Shown: positions 23,308-31,630, counted from the stretch's first letter. The stretch is DNA of 42,624 bases from Candidatus Woesearchaeota archaeon (GCA_016784105.1 JADHVG010000003.1:1-42624), one strand, 5' to 3'. Notes: a model not told the origin generated them from the letters alone. Numbers and translations are program-made.

Positions 23308-24441
23308 ATGCACACTAAAGAAAAAATTTTCTATTTTTTTGAGGAATCCAAAACAACATACGCAACTTCTTTCAGGATCTTCATAATCTTGCTTATTTTG
23401 ATTTCTTCAGGAAGTGCGGTTATAAGTTTGTTCACACCAACTTATTTAGAACCTTATCATGAAGTTATAATAAAAGCAGAGTTTTTTGTTCTGGTAATCT
23501 TTACTCTTGAATATGTTCTTCGTTTTGCAACTTCTCCAAACAAGGTTAAGTTTGCTATAGATAAATTTAATTTGATAGACTTATTAGCCATAGTTCCTTT
23601 TTATCTTGGTTTCAATAATCTTGCTTACCTAAGGGCTTTTAGGATTTTGAGACTATTAAGGTTGTTGAAGTACATCAAGATATATGGGGTATTTCAGTTT
23701 AGGGAGACAATTTTTGAAAAGATAACTCCATTGGTTTTATTATTAGTCTTATTTAAGTCGGTAATCATCTATCTAGAAAAGATTGGGACCTGGTTTGCGA
23801 TTGATAATGTTTCGGTATTGTTTACAATAATAGGTTTCGCGTTAGGAGTTATCTTGTCTCAGAAAATTGGAACAACTTATGGGAAGTATCTGGATTTGGA
23901 GCGGGCAATGTTTTCTATGCACGGAAAAGTTTCTTCTTTGGTTTTTAATTTGAATGCATTAAAAAATAAAGCAGGAACAAAAGCAATGCATAGTTGGATT
24001 GAAGATTTTTTGAAGATATATCGTGGACCGGACAAAGATTGTGTAAAGTTAATGGTTAAATCAAATGAAAGGTTGTATAATAAAGTTTTGGAACTTGGAA
24101 ATCATCCTTTGATTCCTCATCATCGTCTTGCTGCTTTGTTGAGTGGAATTTTTGAAGATTCCACTTTCATAATAGGGAGAAAATCTTCCTACACTCCTTC
24201 CGCTTATGATAAGCTTTTGCAACAGGTATTGTTGCTTTATCTAGCTTTGATAGCGATATTCCTCCCTGGAGCAAATGGTATGATCTCTGTTGCCATTGCT
24301 ACTTACTTACTATATGGGATGTATTACGTTACTCAGGATTTTGATCTTGCGGTGGGTGATAAAAAAATTAGTTTGATAAAGTTAGATCCCAGCAGGTTAC
24401 AATATTTCTTTGACGAGTTAGACAAGGACTTAAAGATATAA
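23308..24441 (+). CDS. Voltage-sensor domain fused to a bestrophin-like channel domain
   Basis: The 377-aa protein (ATG at 23308; the track's TTG at 23302 is 6 nt upstream and overlaps the cdc48 stop) has two parts. The first 130 residues read as a Kv-type voltage sensor: S2 with FTLEYVLRF (Glu68), S3 with FNLIDLLAIVPFYL (Asp91), and S4 with arginines or lysine at 109, 112, 115, 118 and 121, every third residue. There is no potassium selectivity filter after S4. The rest looks like the bestrophin/UPF0187 family: IIGFALGVILSQKIGTTYGK (starting near 174) resembles its LGFALGVLLSFRTNTAY-like core, and a C-terminal GMYYVTQDFDLAVGD segment resembles its el-ePFG region. It would be a channel at the membrane, probably anion-conducting; this is inference. 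Confidence 0.6.
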   Translation: MHTKEKIFYFFEESKTTYATSFRIFIILLILISSGSAVISLFTPTYLEPYHEVIIKAEFFVLVIFTLEYVLRFATSPNKVKFAIDKFNLIDLLAIVPFYLGFNNLAYLRAFRILRLLRLLKYIKIYGVFQFRETIFEKITPLVLLLVLFKSVIIYLEKIGTWFAIDNVSVLFTIIGFALGVILSQKIGTTYGKYLDLERAMFSMHGKVSSLVFNLNALKNKAGTKAMHSWIEDFLKIYRGPDKDCVKLMVKSNERLYNKVLELGNHPLIPHHRLAALLSGIFEDSTFIIGRKSSYTPSAYDKLLQQVLLLYLALIAIFLPGANGMISVAIATYLLYGMYYVTQDFDLAVGDKKISLIKLDPSRLQYFFDELDKDLKI

Positions 24442-24454
24442 TTTCTTCCCAAAA

Positions 24455-24463
24455 TATTTAAAT
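24455..24463 (+). promoter_or_regulatory. TATA box for gatDE
   Basis: atttaaata 23-31 nt before the gatD ATG indicates that gatDE is transcribed from its own promoter rather than only from cdc48. Confidence 0.45.
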
Positions 24464-24485
24464 AACTTAGTTCTTATTTTTCTGC

Positions 24486-25781
24486 ATGACCTCAAAACCA
24501 GGAGACAGAGTTAAGGTAACAACTAAAGATTCAGTTAAAGAGGGAATCTTGATGCCTAATCAGGAAACTAGTTCTATTGTCATAAAGCTGGATAGCGGTT
24601 ATAATGTTGGGATAGATAACAAAAAAATAGAAGGGATTAAGATAATTGAAAAGTATAAATCTGTAAAACAGACAACAAAAAAAGAATCAAAAAAAGATTC
24701 TAAAAAACCAACAATTTCTATTCTTCATACTGGGGGCACCATAGCTTCGAAAGTTGATTATCGGACTGGGGGGGTTGTATCAAAGTTTTCTCCTGAAGAG
24801 ATTCTTGAAATGTTTCCAGAACTAAAAGGCATTGCTAACATAGAAAGCAGGCTTATATCTAACATGTTTTCTGAAGATATGAGATTTAAACATTATTCTC
24901 TGATCTGCAAAGCCATAGAAGAAGAAGTAAAGGAAAATGTGGATGGGATAATCTTGACACATGGAACTGATACTATGGGGTATAGTGCTGCTGCCTTGAG
25001 TTTTGCTCTTGAAAACATAAACATTCCTTTGATTATTGTTGGTTCTCAGAGAAGTTCGGATAGGGGAAGTACAGATGCAGCTTCTAATTTGATTGCTGCC
25101 GCAAAATTCATAACTGGTTCTGCTTTTGCTGGTGTTGCAGTTTGCATGCACGAAAATACTAATGACTCTGATTGTTTGATAATGCCTGCGACTAAGACTC
25201 GTAAGATTCATACAAGCAGGAGAGATGCGTTCAAAGTTGTCAATGATAGACCAATTGCAAGAGTTAATTATGAATCTGGAAAAATTAATTTTTTGAACAA
25301 TTATGCAAAGAAATCAAAATCTGATAAGCTTTTGATAAAAGATAATTTCGAGGAGAAAGTTGGTTTTTTAAAATGCCATCCGAACATGTTTCCAGAACAG
25401 TTTGAGTTCTTTAAAAGTTACAAAGGTCTGATTATCGAAGGTACGGGTCTTGGTCAGGCTCCAGTAGGGAATCCTAATGAGCTTACTAAGATACATGAAA
25501 AGAATTTGAAAGCAATAGAAAATGTTGCAAAAAGTGGGTGTGTTGTTGTGATGAGTTCTCAATGTATCTTTGGAAGAGTGCATATGCACGTTTATTCAGG
25601 TGCAATAGATTTACAAAAAGTAGGTGTTATTTCAGGAGAAGATATGCTTCCTGAAACTGCTTTCATAAAGCTTGCATGGCTTCTTGGAAATTTCAAGAAA
25701 GATGAAGTTAAAGATCTTGTGACTAAGAATCTTAGGGGAGAAATTAATGAAAGACTATTGGAAGATGAATTTTTAGGTTGA
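24486..25781 (+). CDS. gatD: Glu-tRNA(Gln) amidotransferase subunit D
   Basis: The 431-aa protein is the glutaminase subunit of the archaeal amidotransferase that converts Glu-tRNA-Gln to Gln-tRNA-Gln. An N-terminal SH3/Sm-like domain (about 1-55, KPGDRVKVTTKDSVKEG) and a lysine-serine-rich linker precede the L-asparaginase-like domain, which has HTGGTIASKV (81-90, nucleophile Thr) and THGTDTMGYSAAAL near residue 159, the two catalytic motifs of type I asparaginases. It releases ammonia for GatE. Length (about 430 aa) is normal. The stop at 25781 is 8 nt from the gatE start, so gatDE is an operon. Its tRNA substrate is encoded about 13 kb upstream. Confidence 0.96.
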   Translation: MTSKPGDRVKVTTKDSVKEGILMPNQETSSIVIKLDSGYNVGIDNKKIEGIKIIEKYKSVKQTTKKESKKDSKKPTISILHTGGTIASKVDYRTGGVVSKFSPEEILEMFPELKGIANIESRLISNMFSEDMRFKHYSLICKAIEEEVKENVDGIILTHGTDTMGYSAAALSFALENINIPLIIVGSQRSSDRGSTDAASNLIAAAKFITGSAFAGVAVCMHENTNDSDCLIMPATKTRKIHTSRRDAFKVVNDRPIARVNYESGKINFLNNYAKKSKSDKLLIKDNFEEKVGFLKCHPNMFPEQFEFFKSYKGLIIEGTGLGQAPVGNPNELTKIHEKNLKAIENVAKSGCVVVMSSQCIFGRVHMHVYSGAIDLQKVGVISGEDMLPETAFIKLAWLLGNFKKDEVKDLVTKNLRGEINERLLEDEFLG

Positions 25782-25788
25782 TTCTAAA

Positions 25789-27222
25789 ATGGACATAGAT
25801 TATAAGAAATTAGGTTTCAAATGTGGTCTTGAGATACATCAGCAATTAGAAGGAAAAAAACTTTTTTGTTCTTGCCCCACCATAAATTCTAGTAGGGAAT
25901 CTGATGTGAAGTTTGAGAGAAAGCTTAGAGCTGTTGCAGGAGAACAAGGACAAGTTGATGTAGCTGCATCCCACGAAATGCAAAAAAGTAGGAAGTTTGT
26001 TTATGAGGCCAATTCAGAAGATACGTGTTTGGTTGAATATGATGAAGAACCTCCTAAGCAATTGAATAGGGCGGCATTAGAAACAGCTTTGAAAATTTCT
26101 CTGTTATTGAATGCAACTCCTGTTGACGAGATACAATTCATGCGCAAGACTGTTGTAGATGGAAGTAATGTTTCTGGTTTCCAGAGAACAGCGCTGATAG
26201 CTTTGGATGGAAATATTGAAACTTCTCTTGGGACTGTCAGAATCTCTACTATCTGTTTAGAAGAAGAAGCAGCACAAAAGCTGGAGAGCAAAAAAGATTA
26301 TGTGAAATATAAGTTGGATCGGTTGGGAATTCCACTTATAGAAATTGCAACAGACGTAGACATAAAAAATGCAGAGCACGCAAAAGAAGCAGCTTCCAAG
26401 ATAGGTATGATTTTGAGGAGTGTGGATAATGTTAAGCGAGGCTTAGGAACTATAAGGCAAGACGTTAATGTTTCGATAGAGCAAGGTGAAAGAGTAGAGA
26501 TAAAAGGTTTTCAAGATCTAAAAAGTATTCCTAAAGTTATAGATTATGAGGTAAACAGACAAATTTTCGAAACAGAAAATGGAAAAAAGCTTGAAAAGGA
26601 AGTTAGAAAAGCAGAACCTAACTTTACTACTTCTTTCTTGAGACCTATGCCCGGTTCCGCTAGATTGTATCCGGAAACTGATGTCTCTCCAGTAGGTATT
26701 GAAAAACATTATTTGGATGAACTCAAAAAAAATCTTCCAAGATTGCTTTCTGAAAAAATAGGGGAGATAGAGAAAAAACATAAGTTGAAGAATGATTTAG
26801 CTAGGGAGTTAGTGGATAATGAACATTTTGAAAAGTTGATAAAGAAATTTTCTAAGCTAGAACCTTCTTTGATTGCAAACACATTAATCAGCATCCCTAA
26901 GGAGATTAAGTCCAGATTAAAATTGGATCCTTCTTCTTTGGTTTATGATGATTTTCATGAAGTTCTTGATTATTTGCATAAAGGCAAGGTTGCTAAAGAT
27001 GTAGTTATAGATTTGTTAGTCAAGAAAATAAAAAAAGAGAAGATAATTTTGGAAAAGTATGTTCCTATATCTGACAAGGACCTGGAAGCAGATATCAAGG
27101 ATATTCTGGAAAAGAGAAAAGGCCTTAACATTGGAGCCTATATGGGAATTTTAATGGGTAAATATAAGGGGAGTATTGAAGGCAAAAAGCTCATGCAAAT
27201 CTTAAAAAAACTACTTAAATAG
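25789..27222 (+). CDS. gatE: Glu-tRNA(Gln) amidotransferase subunit E, lacking the AspRS-like insertion
   Basis: This 477-aa protein is GatE by gene context and sequence: CGLEIHQQL near the N-terminus, the CSCP zinc motif, CLVEYDEEPP, RKTVVDGSNVSGFQRTALIA and KRGLGTIRQDVNVSI are the GatE kinase-like cradle. It activates the Glu carboxylate with ATP and amidates it. Known archaeal GatE is about 620-640 aa because an AspRS-like insertion domain interrupts the protein between the RQ helix and the PGSARLYPETD segment. Here these are joined by only about 20-30 residues, so the insertion is absent and the length is like GatB. The C-terminal helical and YqeY-like tail (GAYMGILMGKYKGS) is present. 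The reading frame is intact throughout, and no fragment of the missing domain follows. Confidence 0.9.
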   Translation: MDIDYKKLGFKCGLEIHQQLEGKKLFCSCPTINSSRESDVKFERKLRAVAGEQGQVDVAASHEMQKSRKFVYEANSEDTCLVEYDEEPPKQLNRAALETALKISLLLNATPVDEIQFMRKTVVDGSNVSGFQRTALIALDGNIETSLGTVRISTICLEEEAAQKLESKKDYVKYKLDRLGIPLIEIATDVDIKNAEHAKEAASKIGMILRSVDNVKRGLGTIRQDVNVSIEQGERVEIKGFQDLKSIPKVIDYEVNRQIFETENGKKLEKEVRKAEPNFTTSFLRPMPGSARLYPETDVSPVGIEKHYLDELKKNLPRLLSEKIGEIEKKHKLKNDLARELVDNEHFEKLIKKFSKLEPSLIANTLISIPKEIKSRLKLDPSSLVYDDFHEVLDYLHKGKVAKDVVIDLLVKKIKKEKIILEKYVPISDKDLEADIKDILEKRKGLNIGAYMGILMGKYKGSIEGKKLMQILKKLLK

Positions 27223-27305
27223 CTTTCTAAAAAATATATAGTTTTTATAAAAATTATAAGGATTAACTATAAATATCTATAAAACTATCTAATAGTGTGA
27301 TAAAG

Positions 27306-27437
27306 ATGGGGGAATGCGAAGAGTATAGATGTGCTAGGGAAGCCACTAAGGCGTGGCATGGCAGGTATGTATGTGGAGACCATTACCACATGTACTGGGA
27401 AGAAATAGATAAGATAAGGATGAAGTTCCAGATATAG
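27306..27437 (+). CDS. Very small zinc-binding protein (43 aa), absent from ORF track
   Basis: This ORF lies in a 430-nt gap and was too short for the track. It encodes MGECEEYRCAREATKAW..., with C-x4-C near the N-terminus and CGDHYH near residues 23-28, giving two cysteines plus a third cysteine and two histidines that could bind one zinc. The rest is helical (EEIDKIRMKFQI). A TATA-like actataaatatc lies about 40 nt upstream and GTGATAA just before the ATG resembles a weak ribosome site. Function unknown; a nucleic acid or protein contact is possible. It is clearly coding-like rather than random because of the ordered Cys/His spacing. Confidence 0.6.
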   Translation: MGECEEYRCAREATKAWHGRYVCGDHYHMYWEEIDKIRMKFQI

Positions 27438-27480
27438 GTCTATAAGTTGGCTAATTCTGTACAGGGGGTAAGATAAGAAA

Positions 27481-27555
27481 CGCGCCTGCGAAGATTCGAA
27501 CTCCGGACCTATTGCTTAGGAGGCAATCGCTCTATCCAAGCTGAGCTACAGGCGC
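27481..27555 (-). tRNA. tRNA-Arg (anticodon CCT)
   Basis: The minus strand reads GCGCCTG...CAGGCGC-G for the acceptor, GCTC/GAGC for the D-arm, ATTGC-CTCCTAA-GCAAT for the anticodon arm, and CGGAG-TTCGAAT-CTTCG for the T-arm. The anticodon is CCT, reading AGG. There is no intron and no encoded CCA. A minus-strand TATA-like ctttttaaatc sits about 25-35 nt upstream of the 5' end. Confidence 0.93.
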
Positions 27556-27620
27556 ATAGGACTCTAGAACAATACCTGATTTAAAAAGCTTATTCTATTA
27601 AAACAAAACAAACAATAAAT

Positions 27621-27630
27621 TTTATATATA
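27621..27630 (+). promoter_or_regulatory. TATA box for the AbrB-PhoU regulator gene
   Basis: tttatatata 22-31 nt before the ATG at 27652 fits a leaderless promoter. Confidence 0.5.
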
Positions 27631-27651
27631 CTTCCTATTTGGTGCCTATTT

Positions 27652-28524
27652 ATGGAGATACGAAATATACAACGGACTGGAGATATGCATTATATTTACC
27701 TGCCTACTGCTTGGTGCAGGGAGCATAAAATAAGTTCAAAATCAAAGGTAAGTATAGAACAAAGCAGCAAAGGTTCTTTGGTAATTTCTCCGCAGATAAC
27801 TGAAAAAAAACCAACCCATCTCAAGTTTAATATTGGGGAAGATGATCCTGAAATAATTCATAAGTTGGTTGTTGCTTCTTACATTAATCCTGCTTCTTCT
27901 TTTGAGATAATATTGGATAAAGAGATGGACTTCACAAAACTCCTTGACCAAAAAAGGTTAATCAGTTTGGAATCTGTGGAGATAGATCAAAAACAGATAA
28001 CTTGTGATGGTGCTGCTACGGTGGCAGATCCTAGTTCTTTGATTAAGACAATGATCAAGAAGGTAAAGAATATGATTATTGTCATGAAAAAGAATTACAA
28101 TAAGGAGCTTCTCGACAAGTATGAAGATGAGATAGACAGAAGTAAGATGCTTATAGACAAAGCAGTTATAGGTTCTTTGATGTTTGGAAGCACTTCCAAT
28201 TTGAAGAATATTGATCTTTATTATATTTCATTAATATCCAAGGAACTTGAAAGAATGGTGGATAGGTTGATAAATCTTAACGATAAAGACATTAAATTTC
28301 TTGATGAGGTAATAAAGCCAATAGAGATATTGCAAGATATTTTGGTTGACATATCCAAATTGGATTTAAAGAAAGCAGTGTCATTTACCAAATCCGTGGA
28401 GCATATCAATGAAGTGGATGTAAGGGATATCAAGACGTATGATATGGAGAGAATTAAGCAAGATTTAGTAAAAATTTCGGAGGTTGTGATGGACTGGATG
28501 GTAACCTTAAAAATAGAAAACTAA
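27652..28524 (+). CDS. AbrB-domain plus PhoU-domain regulator
   Basis: The 290-aa protein has an N-terminal SpoVT/AbrB-like DNA-binding hairpin (about residues 1-48: MEIRNIQRTGDMHYIYLP...KISSKSKVSIEQSSKGSLVISP), then helical PhoU-like repeats (from about 60 on; IIHKLVVASYINPASSFEI and later helices KELERMVDRLINL). PhoU-family proteins sense phosphate status and gate phosphate uptake; archaeal AbrB-PhoU fusions may act as transcription regulators. No phosphate transporter genes are in the window, so the target is unknown. It lies upstream of the ATPase operon, separated by 67 nt, and could be a separate transcription unit. Confidence 0.75.
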   Translation: MEIRNIQRTGDMHYIYLPTAWCREHKISSKSKVSIEQSSKGSLVISPQITEKKPTHLKFNIGEDDPEIIHKLVVASYINPASSFEIILDKEMDFTKLLDQKRLISLESVEIDQKQITCDGAATVADPSSLIKTMIKKVKNMIIVMKKNYNKELLDKYEDEIDRSKMLIDKAVIGSLMFGSTSNLKNIDLYYISLISKELERMVDRLINLNDKDIKFLDEVIKPIEILQDILVDISKLDLKKAVSFTKSVEHINEVDVRDIKTYDMERIKQDLVKISEVVMDWMVTLKIEN

Positions 28525-28591
28525 ATGTTTTTCATAGAACATTTACATCATTTTATTAAGCCATAATGCAGTTCCGTACGTAAGAAAGAAA

Positions 28592-28912
28592 ATGAGTGAA
28601 GTAATACTAAAAGAAATATTGGATGCTGAAAAAGGCATAGATTCCAAATTAGAGAAAGCGAGAGAAAAAGCAGATTCTATGGTGCGGGAAGCAGAGTCAT
28701 CTTCAAAAAATTCAGTGGAAAAGAAGAGACAAGAGCTTGAACAGAAAAATGTTGAAGCAATGGAAAAGTTGAAGAAAAATCTCGAATCCGAAAAAGTAAA
28801 GAAGTTAGGAGAAGCAAAGAAAAATATCGAGAAGATAAGAAAAAAAGCATTTTCAAATACAAAGAAAGCTACCGATTATGTGTATGACGAGTTCTTGAAA
28901 TCAACAAAATAA
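28592..28912 (+). CDS. ahaH: A-type ATP synthase subunit H
   Basis: The 106-aa protein is almost entirely an alpha-helical, charged coiled coil (EILDAEKGIDSKLEKAREKADSMV...), as in subunit H (V-ATPase G-like), which pairs with subunit E as a peripheral stalk to hold the catalytic head against rotation. Its position as first gene of the H-I-K-E-C-F-A-B-D order confirms the assignment. It is followed by subunit I after a 1-nt gap. There are no membrane segments. I see only a weak candidate promoter in the short gap before it. Confidence 0.8.
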   Translation: MSEVILKEILDAEKGIDSKLEKAREKADSMVREAESSSKNSVEKKRQELEQKNVEAMEKLKKNLESEKVKKLGEAKKNIEKIRKKAFSNTKKATDYVYDEFLKSTK

Positions 28913-28913
28913 A

Positions 28914-30761
28914 ATGATTAAGCCTGAACGTATGTCCAAGTTGTTTATTGTAGGGCCAAAATCCACTTTATCTAATGTAGTTTCAACGCTTCATAAGTTA
29001 AAGGCGGCACATTTTATTGAACATAAGAAAGATGAATATGATCTATGCAGTCCTCTGGAGCAATTAGAGAAGACAAGCAGTTTGCTGGTGCAAACAAGAT
29101 CCATGATAACTCATCTTAATATATCTGGAGAAGTAAAAGAAACCAAAGAGTTAAAATTAGATGATCTTGAAAAAGGTTTAACAGATATAAAAGAAAATGT
29201 GAACAAACACGTTGAAAACATAAAATCAAAAGAGGATGAATTATCTATTATTTCAGAACAGAAAAAAATATTAAAATTGTTAACTATGTTGGATTTGTCT
29301 CCTAGCATTTTTCAAAATTCTGGTTACATAAATTCTTACCTAGGATATGTTTCTGATGCAGATATAAAGGAAAAAATTAGTAGCATAACTGAAAATTTTG
29401 AGATTTTCACTATGCAGGAAGACAAAAAAACATTTGTTGCTCTTTTTGTAGAAGCTGCAAAATCTGAAGAGGCAGAAGTTGAATTATCAAACGCAAATTT
29501 TTCTGAAATTGATACAAATTCTGTTATTTCATTGAAAGGACCAGCAAAAGAATGTTTTGAAGGTCTCATAAAGAATGAAGGGAAGATGGGCAAAGAAATT
29601 CAGGCTGGAAAAAATACATTAAAAGAGTTGGCAAAAAAACATAAAAGTTATTTGTTAGGCACAGAAAATTTTTTGTCAACGGAAACAGATAAGGCACAAG
29701 CTCCTTTAAGTTTTGGTTCAACAAAAGAGACTTTTTTTATGAGTGCATTTGTTCCTAAAAAAGATATTCAGAGTATAAGGAAACAACTTCAAGATTCTGC
29801 TTCTGGAAATTTATACTTCGAAGAACAGAAACTGGGAGATGCGGAAGAGATACCGATTAAGTTGAACAATAAAGGATATACTAAGCAGTTTGAATTTTTC
29901 ACAAACATTTATTCTCTTCCAAAATATGATGAGTTTGACCCTACTTCTTTGATGGCGTATACCTTCCCTATTTTTATGGGATTCATGCTTGGAGATGTGG
30001 CTTATGGAATTATCATAGCAGCATTATTTTATTATTTGAAGAAGAAATTTCCAGTTGGAAGTAATTTTTTCAATATAATGATTTCTGCCGGAATTTCTAC
30101 AATGATTTTTGGAATCTTGTTTGGAGAGGTACTGGGTTTTGAGCCGTGGCACGGATTGATAGTGAGAACGCACGACTTTGATATGTTGATGGCTATTGCG
30201 GTGATAACTGGAGTGGTTCACGTAAATTTTGGATTATTATTAGGATTTATTCTAGAATTCAAAAATCATGGGATTTGGCAAGCTATAACTCACAAGATGA
30301 GTTGGGTTTTAATTCAGATAGGTGCTCTTTTATTTATAGGTCCCCTGATGGGGCTGGTAAGTTTTCCAGAACTTCATTCCGAGATTGGGATGTGGGTTTT
30401 ATTGGTTGGAATATTCTTGCTGTATAAGGCAGAAGGGTTCATAGGAATAATTGAACTTCCAACAATTATCAGCCATATCTTATCTTATGCTAGGCTGATG
30501 GCTGTCGGTCTAGCTTCTGTTTTCATTGCGGTAATGGTAAACCAATTTGCAACATTCTTGTTTCATAAAGGAATCTTGTTTATCCCATTAGCATTAATAG
30601 CATTGATCATTGGGCAAACTTTTGCTTTGGCCTTAGGAATTTTAAGCCCGTCATTACACTCAGTTAGGCTTCATTATGTGGAGTTCTTTACCAAATTCTA
30701 TAGTGGGGGCGGTAAAGAGTTTAGCGCATTTGGGGCAGAGAAAGAAAAATCAATACTATGA
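28914..30761 (+). CDS. ahaI: A-type ATP synthase subunit I (a)
   Basis: The 615-aa protein has a cytoplasmic N-terminal half of coiled coil and alpha/beta segments (residues 1-330) and a C-terminal half with about seven TM helices (from AYTFPIFMGFMLGDVAYGI onward). The conserved arginine of the ion pathway is in SYARLMAVGLASV near residue 530. It conducts ions to the c-ring and links it to the peripheral stalks. Length is normal (600-680 aa). ATG at 28914 follows the subunit H stop by 1 nt; the next gene, subunit K, is 14 nt downstream with a GGAGG ribosome site. Confidence 0.94.
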   Translation: MIKPERMSKLFIVGPKSTLSNVVSTLHKLKAAHFIEHKKDEYDLCSPLEQLEKTSSLLVQTRSMITHLNISGEVKETKELKLDDLEKGLTDIKENVNKHVENIKSKEDELSIISEQKKILKLLTMLDLSPSIFQNSGYINSYLGYVSDADIKEKISSITENFEIFTMQEDKKTFVALFVEAAKSEEAEVELSNANFSEIDTNSVISLKGPAKECFEGLIKNEGKMGKEIQAGKNTLKELAKKHKSYLLGTENFLSTETDKAQAPLSFGSTKETFFMSAFVPKKDIQSIRKQLQDSASGNLYFEEQKLGDAEEIPIKLNNKGYTKQFEFFTNIYSLPKYDEFDPTSLMAYTFPIFMGFMLGDVAYGIIIAALFYYLKKKFPVGSNFFNIMISAGISTMIFGILFGEVLGFEPWHGLIVRTHDFDMLMAIAVITGVVHVNFGLLLGFILEFKNHGIWQAITHKMSWVLIQIGALLFIGPLMGLVSFPELHSEIGMWVLLVGIFLLYKAEGFIGIIELPTIISHILSYARLMAVGLASVFIAVMVNQFATFLFHKGILFIPLALIALIIGQTFALALGILSPSLHSVRLHYVEFFTKFYSGGGKEFSAFGAEKEKSIL

Positions 30762-30775
30762 TGGAGGTAAAATAA

Positions 30776-31009
30776 ATGGCAGTAGAACTAGCGATAGGAA
30801 ACGGATTATTGGGAGTGGGAGCAGGTCTTGCTCTAGGTTTAGGAGCTATAGGCACCGGTCTTGCGCAACAACAAATTATTCCAGCAGTACTTGGAGCTAT
30901 AGCTGAAGATCCAAAAATGTTAGGTAAAGGTTTGTTTTTCATACTTTTACCAGAAACATTAGTCATATTTGGTTTCGCAATTGCAATGATTTTGATAGGA
31001 AAAGTGTAA
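30776..31009 (+). CDS. ahaK: A-type ATP synthase subunit K (c), proteolipid with Na+-type ligands
   Basis: The 77-aa proteolipid is a single hairpin of two TM helices joined by a polar loop (AEDPKM). The carboxylate is Glu60 in LLPETLVIFG, the ion-binding position in helix 2, followed by Thr61. Helix 1 carries Gln31 in GTGLAQQQ, aligning with the Gln that helps bind sodium in the Ilyobacter c-ring; E-T and Q together suggest Na+ rather than H+ coupling. Start ATG follows a GGAGG motif at 7 nt. The subunit is needed in many copies per complex, and a hairpin just after the gene may separate its expression from the downstream genes. Confidence 0.93.
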   Translation: MAVELAIGNGLLGVGAGLALGLGAIGTGLAQQQIIPAVLGAIAEDPKMLGKGLFFILLPETLVIFGFAIAMILIGKV

Positions 31010-31021
31010 GGTTTTCCTTAC
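31006..31021 (+). promoter_or_regulatory. Hairpin at the 3' end of subunit K gene
   Basis: gtaagg (31006-31011) pairs with ccttac (31016-31021) across tttt, followed by a pyrimidine-rich tract. It includes the K stop codon. It could slow or end part of the transcription, or protect the upstream RNA, raising K over E. Confidence 0.35.
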
Positions 31022-31079
31022 CTTCCTTTCAATTTACCAAATAGATTAGTCAGTAAAAAAATAGGATTGGGTGTTGATA

Positions 31080-31628
31080 ATGAGTCTTGAAAAAATAAAA
31101 TCACAGATAGTGAAAAAATGTGAAGAAGCAGAGAAAAAAATACTTGATGAAGCAAGCAAGAAAATTAAAGAGATTAATAACAAAGCTTCTGAAAGTGTAA
31201 AGAAGATAGAATTGGAATTAGAACAAAAATTTGTTGAAGAGTCAAAGGTGGTGGAGAATCGAGAAAATTCTCTCGTGAATATGGAATCTCAGAAGATGGA
31301 ATTTGAGATTAAGAAAGAGATGATAGATTCTGTTTATTTACAAGCGTATGATAAGATCAAGAACATGCCAAAAAAAGACCGGGAAGGAGTCACAAAAAAA
31401 TTGATAGATCTTGCTGGAAAAGAGATCAGTGTGGATGTGATCTACGCAAATGATTCTGACAAAAGTTTCTGCGAGGGTAAAGCAGAACTCAAGAGTTTGG
31501 ATACAGATGGTGGGATAATTTGCGAAACGAAGGATGGGAATGTTCGAGTTAATTATACCTTTGAGTCGATGTTCCAGGAAATGAAAGAGAAAACAATCAA
31601 GGAGGCATCAAGGATTTTGTTTGAATAA
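31080..31628 (+). CDS. ahaE: A-type ATP synthase subunit E
   Basis: From the ATG at 31080 the protein is 182 aa; the track begins at a GTG 9 nt earlier (MLI), which I reject since it has no better ribosome site and the ATG follows GGGTG at a usable distance. It is a peripheral-stalk subunit: a long N-terminal helical coiled coil (residues 1-90, KIKSQIVKKCEEAEKKILDE) and a C-terminal mixed domain that binds the A3B3 head. It forms the E-H stalk with the first gene of the operon. Subunit C follows after 2 nt. Confidence 0.86.
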   Translation: MSLEKIKSQIVKKCEEAEKKILDEASKKIKEINNKASESVKKIELELEQKFVEESKVVENRENSLVNMESQKMEFEIKKEMIDSVYLQAYDKIKNMPKKDREGVTKKLIDLAGKEISVDVIYANDSDKSFCEGKAELKSLDTDGGIICETKDGNVRVNYTFESMFQEMKEKTIKEASRILFE

Positions 31629-31630
31629 AG

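Noticed and set aside
23308-24441. Ordinary voltage-gated potassium channel
   Set aside because: There is no TVGYG-type filter after S4 and the following region resembles a different channel family.
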